64,000 nucleotides of DNA. Source: PALSA-612 sp035652235. GTDB taxonomy: Bacteria > Actinomycetota > Thermoleophilia > Gaiellales > Gaiellaceae. Location: the NCBI GenBank assembly GCA_035652235.1, contig DASREE010000015.1, positions 1 to 64,000 of the forward strand. Reading direction: 5' to 3'. The position numbers and the translations under genes were made by a program. Below are positions 57,454 through 64,000 of this stretch, in pieces. The notes below the pieces were generated by a model that saw only the letters and a program-made list of their open reading frames with translations, ran no database searches and was not told the origin of the DNA. Each line of letters starts with the position of its first letter. Positions within the stretch are counted from its first letter, which is position 1.

Positions 57454-58365
57454 TCACCCGCCGGAGGCCGTCCCGCCGAGCGGCACCTTGGCAAGCCCGG
57501 ACGGCGTCACGATCGCGTCGAGCGTTCCGTACAGGTCGACCGCCGGCCGCGCCCCGTTCACCGTCACGGCGAGATGGCTCGCCGCCCCGAGCCGAACCCA
57601 CAGACGCGGCCGGGTGAAACGCACGCTCGAGCCCCGCCCGAGCGTTCCCTCGTACAGGACCGGGCCGGACGAGGATCCCGCCCGGACGAGAAGCCACGAG
57701 TCGCCGCTCGTCGCCGTGACGCGAAGCACGGCGCGGGGGCTCGGGGCAGGCCGCGCCCTCGGGCGCGCGTCCGTAGAGGCGACACGGGTCGGTGGCCGGA
57801 CGGCCACAACAGCCGGCTTCGGCCTCGTGGCCGGGCGCGGAGCCAGCGGCGGGGGTGCGGCCGGAGCTGCCGAGCGAGCGCCTGCCGAGCGGAGCGGGCG
57901 CGTCGAGGAGCCCGAGCCTCCGGCCAGCGTCAGGAGCGCCGCGACGGCGGAGGCCGCCGGCAGCAGCACGACGAGCGAAGCGAGGCCGTCCTGGCGCGAG
58001 AGCCGAACGCGGCGCCAGCGCGAGAGCCGAAGGCGGCGCCAGCCGCTCCGAGCGCCCGCCGGGGACGCGACCGAGGCCGGCGCCGAGGCGGGCGCCGCCG
58101 GAGCGGCACCGTCGCCCAGCCGCGTTGCCTGCGTCGCGACCTCCTCCTCGAGCTTCGACGCGTACCGCGCCGGGTCGAGCCCGAGCGCCTGCGCGTACAC
58201 GCGGAGGATGCTCCGCGCCGCCTCCTCGCTCGGGAGCAGGTCGAGGCGGCCCCACTCGAGCGCGCGCAGGTACTTCGACGGCACCCGGACACGGCCCTCG
58301 AGCTGCCGCAGCTCGAGTCCGTGCCGCAGGCGGGCGTCGCGCAGGCCTCGTCCGAGCTCGTGCAT
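57454..58365 (-). CDS. RodZ-like HTH membrane protein
   Basis: 303 residues. N-terminal HTH_25: LGRGLRDARLRHGLELRQLE, then VPSKYLRALEWGRLDLLPSE, the RodZ cytoskeleton-binding type. A Pro/Ala linker, two 8-residue basic repeats (WRRLRLSR and WRRVRLSR, about 109-124), a membrane span (about 128-149), a Pro-rich linker and a C-terminal DUF4115-like beta domain (AVLRVTATSGDSWLLVRAG; SVRFTRPRLWVRLGAASHLA) follow. Expected to link MreB and envelope synthesis; whether MreB exists here is unknown. Confidence 0.85.
   Translation of the reverse strand: MHELGRGLRDARLRHGLELRQLEGRVRVPSKYLRALEWGRLDLLPSEEAARSILRVYAQALGLDPARYASKLEEEVATQATRLGDGAAPAAPASAPASVASPAGARSGWRRLRLSRWRRVRLSRQDGLASLVVLLPAASAVAALLTLAGGSGSSTRPLRSAGARSAAPAAPPPLAPRPATRPKPAVVAVRPPTRVASTDARPRARPAPSPRAVLRVTATSGDSWLLVRAGSSSGPVLYEGTLGRGSSVRFTRPRLWVRLGAASHLAVTVNGARPAVDLYGTLDAIVTPSGLAKVPLGGTASGG
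57994..58041 (-). repeat. In-frame 24-bp tandem repeat in the RodZ-like gene
   Basis: Two adjacent 24-base copies (57994-58017, 58018-58041) differ at one base and encode WRRVRLSR and WRRLRLSR just before the membrane span. They double a basic, amphipathic juxtamembrane element. Confidence 0.85.
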
Positions 58366-58437
58366 CGCGTCTCAAGCAGCAACCGTTCGCCGCCCGAGGA
58401 CGCTTACCTCCCTCGCCGGCCGCTCGGGGATGCGGAC

Positions 58438-58731
58438 CTACGAGCGGCCCGCCGCCGCGCCGCCACGCTTCTCGTCGAGCTTTCCGGCGCGGATCGTCGC
58501 GGCCATCTGCTTCGACTCCTCACGGTAGACGCTTCCATCCTCGAACTCGATCACCGGGTACAGCGTCTGGCCCGAGAGGCGCTCGAGCTCGTGCCGCTTC
58601 CCGCGGCCGAGCGGCCCCTTCACCACCTCGTACTCGACTCCGGCCTCGTCGAGCGCCTTCTGCACGCGCCAGCACGGATGGGCGTCCATCTTCACCCACA
58701 TGAGGCTGCAGCGGTGGAGCTTGACCGCCAT
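58438..58731 (-). CDS. Glutathione S-transferase N-terminal-domain (thioredoxin-fold) protein
   Basis: 97 residues. Thioredoxin-like GST_N_3 domain: VKLHRCSLMWVKMDAHPCWRV, then QKALDEAGVEYEVVKGPLGR, LYPVIEFEDGSVYREES. HPCWRVQKAL is the active-site-like motif of this small stand-alone group. No GST C-terminal helical domain. AGGAGGAGG lies four bases before the ATG. Probably thiol redox chemistry, possibly with a low-molecular-weight thiol other than glutathione. Confidence 0.82.
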   Translation of the reverse strand: MAVKLHRCSLMWVKMDAHPCWRVQKALDEAGVEYEVVKGPLGRGKRHELERLSGQTLYPVIEFEDGSVYREESKQMAATIRAGKLDEKRGGAAAGRS

Positions 58732-58776
58732 GTCCTCCTCCTGGTCGGGGACGCGAACGGCTTACGATAGCGCCGC

Positions 58777-59718
58777 GTGAGAGCGCTGCGCCTGCACGGG
58801 CCCGGCGATTTGCGGGTCGAGGAGCTCCCGCCCCCCGAGCCCGAGGAAGGCGGTCTCCTGCTCGAGGTGGAGGTCGCGCTGACCGGGCGCCGGGAGCTCG
58901 CCTCGTTCGCCCTGGGCGCCGACAGCATCGACGGCTCGCCGACGCCGTTCGGGCGCGAACTGGTCGGGATCGACACGTCGAGCGGGCACCGCCTGGCCGT
59001 CGCGACCGTGGCGCCGTGCGGCCACTGCGCGCCCTGCCTGGCGGGGCGCGAGGCGCTCTGCCGACGACCCTCGTCACTCAGCGGCGCCTTCGCGGAGCTC
59101 GTCGCCGTGCCGGCCCGCATCGCCGAGGTGAACGCGCACCCCGTCCCGCACGGGCTCCGTCCGGAGGTCGCCGCGCTCGTCGATCCGCTCGCCTGCTGCC
59201 TCCATGCCGTCGAGCGCGCCGGCCTGCGCCCCGGCAGCCTGGTCGCCGTGATCGGGGCGGGGCCGATCGGGCTGATGCTGTGCGCCTGCGCGACCGATGC
59301 GGGCGGTCGCGTCGCCGCCGTGGGCGGGCGAGCGGAGCGACACGCGCTGGCGGCCGCGTTCGGCGCCCGCCCCGGCGACCCGCACGACGCGGACGTCGTC
59401 GTCGAGGCCGCAGGGACGGAGGAGGCTCGCCGCGACGCGCTCGACCTCGTCCAGCCGGGAGGCACGGTGGTGCTCCTCGGCTCGCTGCCGGCGGGGAACG
59501 CGATGGCGGTCGACGCGGAGCGGGTGCGGCGGGACGAGCTGACGGTGGCGGGCGCCGTCGGGCACGAGCCACGCCACGTACGCGCGGCGCTTGCCTTCCT
59601 CGCGAGCGGCGCCTACCCGTGGGAGCGGCTGATCACGCATGAGGTGCCCCTGGGCGGCGTGGCCGCGCTTCTCGCCGATCCGCCGCGCGACTACCTCAAG
59701 GCGGCTGTCCGTCCCTGA
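58777..59718 (+). CDS. MDR (zinc-alcohol-dehydrogenase superfamily) oxidoreductase without catalytic zinc ligands
   Basis: 313 residues from GTG. GroES-like domain, then a Rossmann domain with VAVIGAGPIGLMLCACATDA and VVVEAAGTEE. The structural-zinc cysteines are present (CGHCAPC and ALC, about 81, 84, 87, 95). The catalytic Cys normally near residue 38 is missing (text ALTGRRELAS) and the GHE motif reads GRE (about 59-61), so the active-site zinc should be lost. Close in layout to threonine/sorbitol-dehydrogenase-like MDRs, somewhat short. Confidence 0.8.
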   Translation: MRALRLHGPGDLRVEELPPPEPEEGGLLLEVEVALTGRRELASFALGADSIDGSPTPFGRELVGIDTSSGHRLAVATVAPCGHCAPCLAGREALCRRPSSLSGAFAELVAVPARIAEVNAHPVPHGLRPEVAALVDPLACCLHAVERAGLRPGSLVAVIGAGPIGLMLCACATDAGGRVAAVGGRAERHALAAAFGARPGDPHDADVVVEAAGTEEARRDALDLVQPGGTVVLLGSLPAGNAMAVDAERVRRDELTVAGAVGHEPRHVRAALAFLASGAYPWERLITHEVPLGGVAALLADPPRDYLKAAVRP

Positions 59719-59783
59719 GACGAGACGTCCGCGGTCGTGACTTCCGGCGAGTGCCTGCCGAGCCGTGGCCGCTCGGGTGTAAA

Positions 59784-59817
59784 CCGGGTCTGACCCGGGA
59801 CGCCAGGGGTTGACCCC
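59784..59817. repeat. Pair of GGGT/ACCC palindromes, REP-like
   Basis: CCGGGTC-T-GACCCGG (59784-59798) is followed by GGGGT-TG-ACCCC (59806-59817); centres are about 20 bp apart. The shared GGGT...GACCC core recalls REP-type palindromes found near RAYT transposases in other bacteria, and would also suit a two-site operator of the next gene. Confidence 0.55.
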
Positions 59818-59867
59818 GCACGTGGACCCTGGAAGTGGACCGGAAGGCGTCGCCTAAGGTGTTGGCC

Positions 59868-60809
59868 GTGGCGGCCACGGTGCGGATCGGCACGTGCTCG
59901 TTCGCCGACGAGGCGCTCGTGAAGGCGTGGTATCCGAGGGGCGTGAGCTCCGGCGAGGCGCGCCTGCGCTACTACGCGGAGCGCTTCGACACGGTCGAGA
60001 TCGACTCCACCTTCTACCGGCTGCCGGAGGAGCGGACGACCACCGCCTGGGCCGAACGCGTGCCGGACGGCTTCGTCTTCCACGTCAAGGCCTTCGCCCC
60101 GATGACGCGGCACGGCGTCCGCCACGCCGCCCTGCCACGCGAGCTCCAGGAGCTCCTCGCGCCCGACGAGCGCGGCCGCGTCGAGCGGATGCCCCGGGGC
60201 GCGCGGCGCCTCGTCTTCGAGGCCTTCAAGGCGGCGATCGAGCCGCTGCGCGCGGCAGGCAAGCTCGGCGGGATCCTGCTGCAGATGGCGCCGTACGTCG
60301 TCTACCGCGACCGCTCGCTCGACTACCTCGCGTGGGCCGCAGCACAGCTCGAGGGCTACGACGTCCTCGTCGAGTTCCGCCACCGCAGCTGGTTCGCCGA
60401 AGAGCATCGCGCGCGCACCCTCGCCTTCCTGGAGCAGCACGGGCTCACGAACGTGATCGTGGACGCGCCGCGCCTGGAAGCCAAGAACCTGATCCCCACG
60501 GTCGTCGCGCTGACGACGCCGATCGGCTACCTGCGCCTGCACGGCCGCAACGCGAGGACCTGGAACATCCGCGGGGGCGGGGCCGCCGAGCGCTTCGACT
60601 ACCTGTACGAGGAGCGCGAGCTCATGGAGTGGGTGGAGCCGCTGCGCGAGCTGGCCGGGCAGGCCGAGCAGGTCTACGTGCTCGTGAACACGAACGCGCG
60701 CTCCCTCGACCCGCGTGTCGGGCGCGAGATCGCTCAGGGGCCGGCGAACGCGCTCGCGCTCGCCCGCGTGCTGCACGGCGCCGGCATCCCCGTCTCGCCG
60801 CAGCCCTGA
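59868..60809 (+). CDS. DUF72 (YecE-like) protein
   Basis: 313 residues from GTG (AATVRIGTCSFADEALVKAW). The DUF72 TIM-barrel-like pattern is complete: YAERFDTVEIDSTFYRLPEE, FVFHVKAFAPMTRH, LLQMAPYVVYRD, VEFRHRSWF and YLRLHGRNARTWN, then YVLVNTNARS. The family's function is unknown. An earlier GTG (59835) would add 11 residues; AAGGTG eight bases before 59868 favours the later one. Two palindromes lie 50-85 bases upstream. Confidence 0.88.
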   Translation: MAATVRIGTCSFADEALVKAWYPRGVSSGEARLRYYAERFDTVEIDSTFYRLPEERTTTAWAERVPDGFVFHVKAFAPMTRHGVRHAALPRELQELLAPDERGRVERMPRGARRLVFEAFKAAIEPLRAAGKLGGILLQMAPYVVYRDRSLDYLAWAAAQLEGYDVLVEFRHRSWFAEEHRARTLAFLEQHGLTNVIVDAPRLEAKNLIPTVVALTTPIGYLRLHGRNARTWNIRGGGAAERFDYLYEERELMEWVEPLRELAGQAEQVYVLVNTNARSLDPRVGREIAQGPANALALARVLHGAGIPVSPQP

Positions 60810-60831
60810 GCACGCCCGGCGAACGACGGCG

Positions 60832-61695
60832 TCAGCGCACCGCGTCCAGCGCGAGCCGGAGCCGCTCCAGATGCGCGTCCGGCCCCTCGAGGCCGCCGCC
60901 GGCCGTAACGAGCGAGAGGTGCGTGGCGCCGAGCGAGCGCCAGCGCTCAGCCTCCGCGCGCCACTCCTCGGGCGTCCCCTGCGAGACGGGAATGCGCGCG
61001 TCGATCCCGAACCGGTCGGGATCGCGCCCCGCCTCGCGCACCCAGCCACGGACGCGCTCGATCGTCGCCGGCCAGCCGCCCTCGAGCGGCCGTTGCGGGA
61101 AGTACCCGTCGCCGAGGCGCGCCGCGCGGCGGAGCGCCGGCTCGGCCGAGCCGCCGATCCAGATCGGGATCGGCCGCTGCACCGGCAGCGGGTTGATCCC
61201 GGCGGCCGTGACCGTGTGCCAGCGCCCGCGGAAGTCGAGGACGGGCTCGGTCCACAACCGGCGCAGGAGCTCGATCTGCTCCTCGAAGCGGCGGCCCCGG
61301 TTCGAGAAGTCCATCCCGAGCGCCTCGTACTCCACGTCGTTCCAGCCGATCCCGAGGCCGAGCCGGAAGCGGCCCCGAGTGAGGAGGTCGATCTCCGCCG
61401 CCTGCTTGGCGAGGAGCGCGGTCTGGCGCTGCGGCGCGATGACGATGTCGGTGACGAGCTCCAGGCCCGGAACGACCGCGGCCGCGTAGCCGAAGAAGAC
61501 GAGGATCTCGTGGAACTGGTGCTCCGCCCCGTACGGGCCGGTCAGATGCGTGTGCCGGCTGCGGTCGGCGCCGAGCACGTGGTCGTACGCGTGCAGGTGC
61601 GTGCAGCCGAGCTCCCACACGCCTTCCAGCAGCGCCCTGAGCGCACCCGGGTCGGTGCCGCTCTCGGTCTGGGGGAAGACGGCGCCGATCCTCAC
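60832..61695 (-). CDS. LLM-class (F420-type) flavin oxidoreductase
   Basis: 287 residues from GTG. Luciferase-like TIM barrel: RIGAVFPQTESGTDPGALRA, HAYDHVLG, ELVTDIVIAPQRQTALLAKQ, RGRFRLGLGIGWNDVEYEALG and IPIWIGGSAEPALRRAARLG. The TIGR03619-like layout (LAKQAAEIDLLTRGRFRLGLGIGW) fits F420-dependent enzymes of actinobacteria. The start overlaps the stop of the preceding MBL-fold gene (GTGA), so they are co-translated. Substrate unknown. Confidence 0.88.
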   Translation of the reverse strand: MRIGAVFPQTESGTDPGALRALLEGVWELGCTHLHAYDHVLGADRSRHTHLTGPYGAEHQFHEILVFFGYAAAVVPGLELVTDIVIAPQRQTALLAKQAAEIDLLTRGRFRLGLGIGWNDVEYEALGMDFSNRGRRFEEQIELLRRLWTEPVLDFRGRWHTVTAAGINPLPVQRPIPIWIGGSAEPALRRAARLGDGYFPQRPLEGGWPATIERVRGWVREAGRDPDRFGIDARIPVSQGTPEEWRAEAERWRSLGATHLSLVTAGGGLEGPDAHLERLRLALDAVR

Positions 61696-62360
61696 GCGCG
61701 CTCGACCCTGCTGCCGCCGACGATGGCGTCCTCCCCATCCGCGTAGCGCACCCAGGCCTTGCCCTTGCCGTCGTAGTCGGGCGACCAGACGACGAGCGTC
61801 GCCTCCCGGCCACCGACGCGGCACGGCTCGTCGCCGGGCTCCTGGACGCCCCGCCAGACGCGGACGAACGGGTTCTCCTCCCACTCGCGGGCGAGCGTCG
61901 TCTCGTCCGCGTGGCCGGGGTACACGCGCAGCTCGTGCGGCAGGCGCAGGAGCACGTCCATCACCGAGCGACGGACCTGCTCGAAGCTGCCGCCGCCGAC
62001 CGAATCCCGGAACAGCGTGTCGCCGGTGAACACCGCCTCGCCGTTGACGACGAAGGCGAGCATGTCGTCGGCGTGCCCGGGCGTCGGCAGCGCCTCGACG
62101 GCGAGGCCGCCCGTCTCGATCGGGCCCTTCACGACCGGGATGCCGTAGCGGCGGGTGAGCTCGCCGTCGCCTGCGACGTGGTCGTGGTGGGAGTGCGTGG
62201 TCAAAAGATGCGTGACCGTCAGGCGCTCGCGCTCGACCGCCTCGACGAGCGGCTCGAGCGGCGCCCCCGAGTCGACGAACACCGCCGTCCCGCCGGGCCG
62301 GTCGTAGACGAGGTAGGCATTGGAGAGCCATCCGGGATCGAGGCTGCGGACGACGAGCAC
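61692..62360 (-). CDS. Metallo-beta-lactamase-fold hydrolase (glyoxalase II-like)
   Basis: 222 residues. THSHHDHVAGDGEL is the HxHxDH zinc motif; PTPGHADDML, FTGDTLFRDSVGG and YPGHADETTL supply the remaining ligands. DTLF...VGR-type text with YPGHxxxTT is the glyoxalase-II-like signature. The C-terminal 50 residues (LVVWSPDYDGKGKAWVRYAD) are an extra strand pair. Likely a thioester or lactone hydrolase; coupled by a 4-base overlap to the LLM oxidoreductase gene. Confidence 0.88.
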   Translation of the reverse strand: MLVVRSLDPGWLSNAYLVYDRPGGTAVFVDSGAPLEPLVEAVERERLTVTHLLTTHSHHDHVAGDGELTRRYGIPVVKGPIETGGLAVEALPTPGHADDMLAFVVNGEAVFTGDTLFRDSVGGGSFEQVRRSVMDVLLRLPHELRVYPGHADETTLAREWEENPFVRVWRGVQEPGDEPCRVGGREATLVVWSPDYDGKGKAWVRYADGEDAIVGGSRVERA

Positions 62361-62377
62361 GCCGGAAACCTAGCGGG

Positions 62378-62414
62378 CGCCGGGCGGGCGGCGGAGCACG
62401 CCGGGCGGGCGGCG
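62378..62414. repeat. 16-bp direct repeat in a divergent promoter gap
   Basis: CGCCGGGCGGGCGGCG occurs identically at 62378-62393 and 62399-62414, a 21-bp period (two helical turns), between the divergent MBL (62360) and flippase-like (62459) starts. The four GGG tracts could also form a G-quadruplex with a long middle loop. Confidence 0.7.
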
Positions 62415-62458
62415 CGAGCGGACGCCGCGCAGGCACGGCATACTCTCCATGGGCTCGG

Positions 62459-63466
62459 GTGTCCCCCGCTCGCAGTCCTCGACGAGTGAGACCACCCATC
62501 CCGTCACCAGCATCCGCCCGCCGTGCGCTCGCGCTCGTCCGCTCGCGGCCGTTCCGGCTCGCCCTCACCGCCGCCTTCGGCTTCGCCGGCCTCGCCGCCG
62601 CCGCCCTGACCGTGCGCCACTTCGTCGCGCACGGCTGGCCGCTCGCCAACGCCGATCCCTGGCTCGTAGTCGCCGCCGCCTCGCTCTTCCTCGGCGCCTA
62701 CGCCTGCAAGGCGTTCGGCTGGAAGCGCCTGTTCGCCCGCCACGAGCGCCCGAGCGCCCGCGCGCTCGCGGCCGCCACGGGCGCGGCGACGGTCACCGGC
62801 CTCGCGCTTCCGAGTCGCTTCGACGAGCTCGTGCGCATCACCGTCGTCCGCCGCTTCCGCACCTCGCGGGCCGGCCTCGGCGCCATCTGCCTGTCGATCG
62901 TGCTCGTCGGCTTCCTCGACAGCGCGGCGCTGACCCCGCTCGCCTCCGTCGCCGCCGGCCTGACGCATGTCTCCGCCCTGCCGCGCGCAGGCCTCTCCGT
63001 CGTCGCCGCCGCCGGCATCGCCTCGGCCGCGATCGTCGCGGTCATCCCCAGGCTCGGCCGCTTCCACCGTCTCGCCCGTTTCCGGCTCGTCCGCTGGCTG
63101 GAGGCGCACTCCGCGGACACGGTCGAGGCGTCGAAGGCGTGGGTGCTCATCTCCGCGTCGTGGGCGCTCCGCGCGACCGCGCTGTACGTCCTCTTCCTCG
63201 CCCTCGGCCTGCGGGCGTCGTTCGTGCTCGCGCTTCTCTTCCTGTGCGCCTCGGCTGCCTCGGCGGCGCTCCCCGTCGCGCCGGCCGGAGCGGCCACGCA
63301 GGCGGGCGCCGGCGCGGCGATGCTCGCGCTGAGCGGCGTCGGCGCCGAGCGGGCGGTCGCGTTCGCGATCGCCGCCCAGGGGCTCGTCGTCCTGAGCGGC
63401 GCCGCCGTCGTCGTGCTCGCCGGTGCCTGGGAGGCGCGGCTGCGCCTGCTGCCCGCCGGCCGGTAG
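62459..63466 (+). CDS. Flippase-like membrane protein (LPG-synthase TM/UPF0104 type)
   Basis: 335 residues from GTG. About eight spans: LALTAAFGFAGLAAAALTV, WLVVAAASLFLGAYACKAFG, AICLSIVLVGFLDSAALTPL, AGLSVVAAAGIASAAIVAVI, WVLISASWALRATALYVLFL and the rest. LFARHERPSARALAAATGAA and GLALPSRFDELVRITVVRR match the lysylphosphatidylglycerol-synthase N-terminal region (AglD/MprF-like flippase), with no synthase domain. CATACT near 62438 may be the -10. Probably moves a lipid-linked substrate. Confidence 0.82.
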   Translation: MSPARSPRRVRPPIPSPASARRALALVRSRPFRLALTAAFGFAGLAAAALTVRHFVAHGWPLANADPWLVVAAASLFLGAYACKAFGWKRLFARHERPSARALAAATGAATVTGLALPSRFDELVRITVVRRFRTSRAGLGAICLSIVLVGFLDSAALTPLASVAAGLTHVSALPRAGLSVVAAAGIASAAIVAVIPRLGRFHRLARFRLVRWLEAHSADTVEASKAWVLISASWALRATALYVLFLALGLRASFVLALLFLCASAASAALPVAPAGAATQAGAGAAMLALSGVGAERAVAFAIAAQGLVVLSGAAVVVLAGAWEARLRLLPAGR

Positions 63467-63608
63467 CCAGCCTCGACTGCGCCGGCGTGCCGGGGGATCA
63501 GACGCCTTCCGCCCTGGGCCTGGCTTTCTCCGCTCGCACCCGCGGCCGCCGCCGTCCTCGCGTGGACGGTCTGGTCCGACACCGAGCAGGGCACGTGGAT
63601 CGGGCGGC

Positions 63609-63794
63609 GTGCTGATCGCGCCGACGGCGCCGCTCGCGGACGCGCTCGCTGTGGAGACGCCGCCGTCTCGTCGCGGGTTCGCGGGAGCGCTCCGGCGCGC
63701 CCTGCTCGCGGCCGAGAGCGGCGTCGCCGCCGGCGCCGCCGCCCTGCTCGCGGCCGGACTCGGCTCCCACCTCGTCTTCCGTCCGTTCGGCTGA
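63609..63794 (+). CDS. 61-residue protein with a C-terminal membrane span, hypothetical
   Basis: From GTG: LIAPTAPLADALAVETPPSR, then RGFAGALRRALLAAESGVAA and AALLAAGLGSHLVFRPFG. The last 25 residues are a plausible tail anchor. GGATCGGG lies a few bases before the GTG. The frame is open further upstream, but that part is Arg/Pro-rich. Lies between the flippase-like gene and the partial membrane protein, all on the plus strand. Confidence 0.4.
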   Translation: MLIAPTAPLADALAVETPPSRRGFAGALRRALLAAESGVAAGAAALLAAGLGSHLVFRPFG

Positions 63795-63844
63795 CGGCAC
63801 GAGCGCGCCGCAGCCGAGCGGTGCGAAGCGCTACCGTCCCGTGC

Positions 63845-64000
63845 GTGACGCTTCGGGCATCGCCCCTCACCCGGGAGGTGGTGGCGGCGGGCGGCGCGGC
63901 CGCCTCGCTCTCGGCGCTTCTCGTCTGGGCAGGCCCTCCCGGCATCGACTTCGCGGCGCACGTCTACCAGCGCGCCATCTTCATCCAGCACGGCTTCGCG
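63845..64000 (+). CDS. N-terminus of a membrane protein, cut by the window end
   Basis: 52 residues from GTG: TLRASPLTREVVAAGGAAAS, then LSALLVWAGPPGIDFAAHVY and QRAIFIQHGFA at the edge. The first span (ASLSALLVWAGP) followed by GIDFAAHVYQRAIFIQHGF is the usual opening of large multi-span membrane proteins of actinobacteria (GT-C glycosyltransferase-like), where an acidic residue and His face outside. The rest is needed for a family call. Confidence 0.6.
   Translation, partial: MTLRASPLTREVVAAGGAAASLSALLVWAGPPGIDFAAHVYQRAIFIQHGFA

Overview
The window is very GC-rich, with frequent GTG starts, many 4-base ATGA/GTGA gene overlaps and long non-coding open frames opposite real genes. Together with an F420-type luciferase-like oxidoreductase, DivIVA- and RodZ-like proteins and a DUF1906 protein, this suggests a member of the Actinomycetota. 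I would guess class Thermoleophilia, but that is an inference; there is no rRNA or marker gene to prove it. The region looks like ordinary chromosome with one small accessory island.

1-5.6 kb: a transposase tail at the edge, then a leftward group encoding a B12-dependent diol/glycerol dehydratase (small subunit, then a fused large+medium subunit), a berberine-bridge-type flavin oxidase and a secreted repeat protein, with an SDR dehydrogenase on the other strand. 5.8-9 kb: a three-gene sugar-acid oxidation set (FAH-type dehydratase, semialdehyde dehydrogenase, NAD-dependent sugar dehydrogenase/epimerase). 9.3-14.6 kb: a secreted esterase, a thiamine-diphosphate enzyme, and a Mg/Co-chelatase ATPase gene whose AAA+ and VWA halves are joined by an A7 slippery site, which predicts two proteins from one mRNA.

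14.7-27.6 kb: membrane proteins, an MFS exporter, an FAH hydrolase, YbaK and CBS proteins, a lut (lactate oxidation) operon with a D-aminoacylase gene embedded in it, adenosine deaminase, a 39-residue membrane peptide behind a PHO-box-like triple repeat, an inositol-phosphatase-family enzyme and a DUF1906 secreted protein. 27.7-41.5 kb: a coiled-coil protein and a polysaccharide co-polymerase/BY-kinase lacking its P-loop lysine; a VAO-type flavoprotein with a textbook promoter; propionyl-CoA synthetase; and a signalling locus with a stand-alone MshEN (c-di-GMP-binding type) protein and a GAF-GAF-PAS class III cyclase.

41.6-54.9 kb: a DEAD-box helicase whose ribosome binding site is buried in a long 5' hairpin; a two-component system divergent from a CHRD protein/Mo-oxidoreductase/cytochrome b set; a SagB-type oxidoreductase; a GGDEF protein; and small stress and regulatory genes. 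55-56.8 kb: a tyrosine recombinase translationally coupled to hicAB, next to tRNA-Ala(CGC), probably a small integrated element. 56.8-64 kb: DivIVA and RodZ-like proteins, a GST-N protein, a zinc-ligand-poor MDR oxidoreductase, a DUF72 protein, an LLM oxidoreductase/MBL hydrolase pair, a flippase-like protein and the start of a membrane protein.
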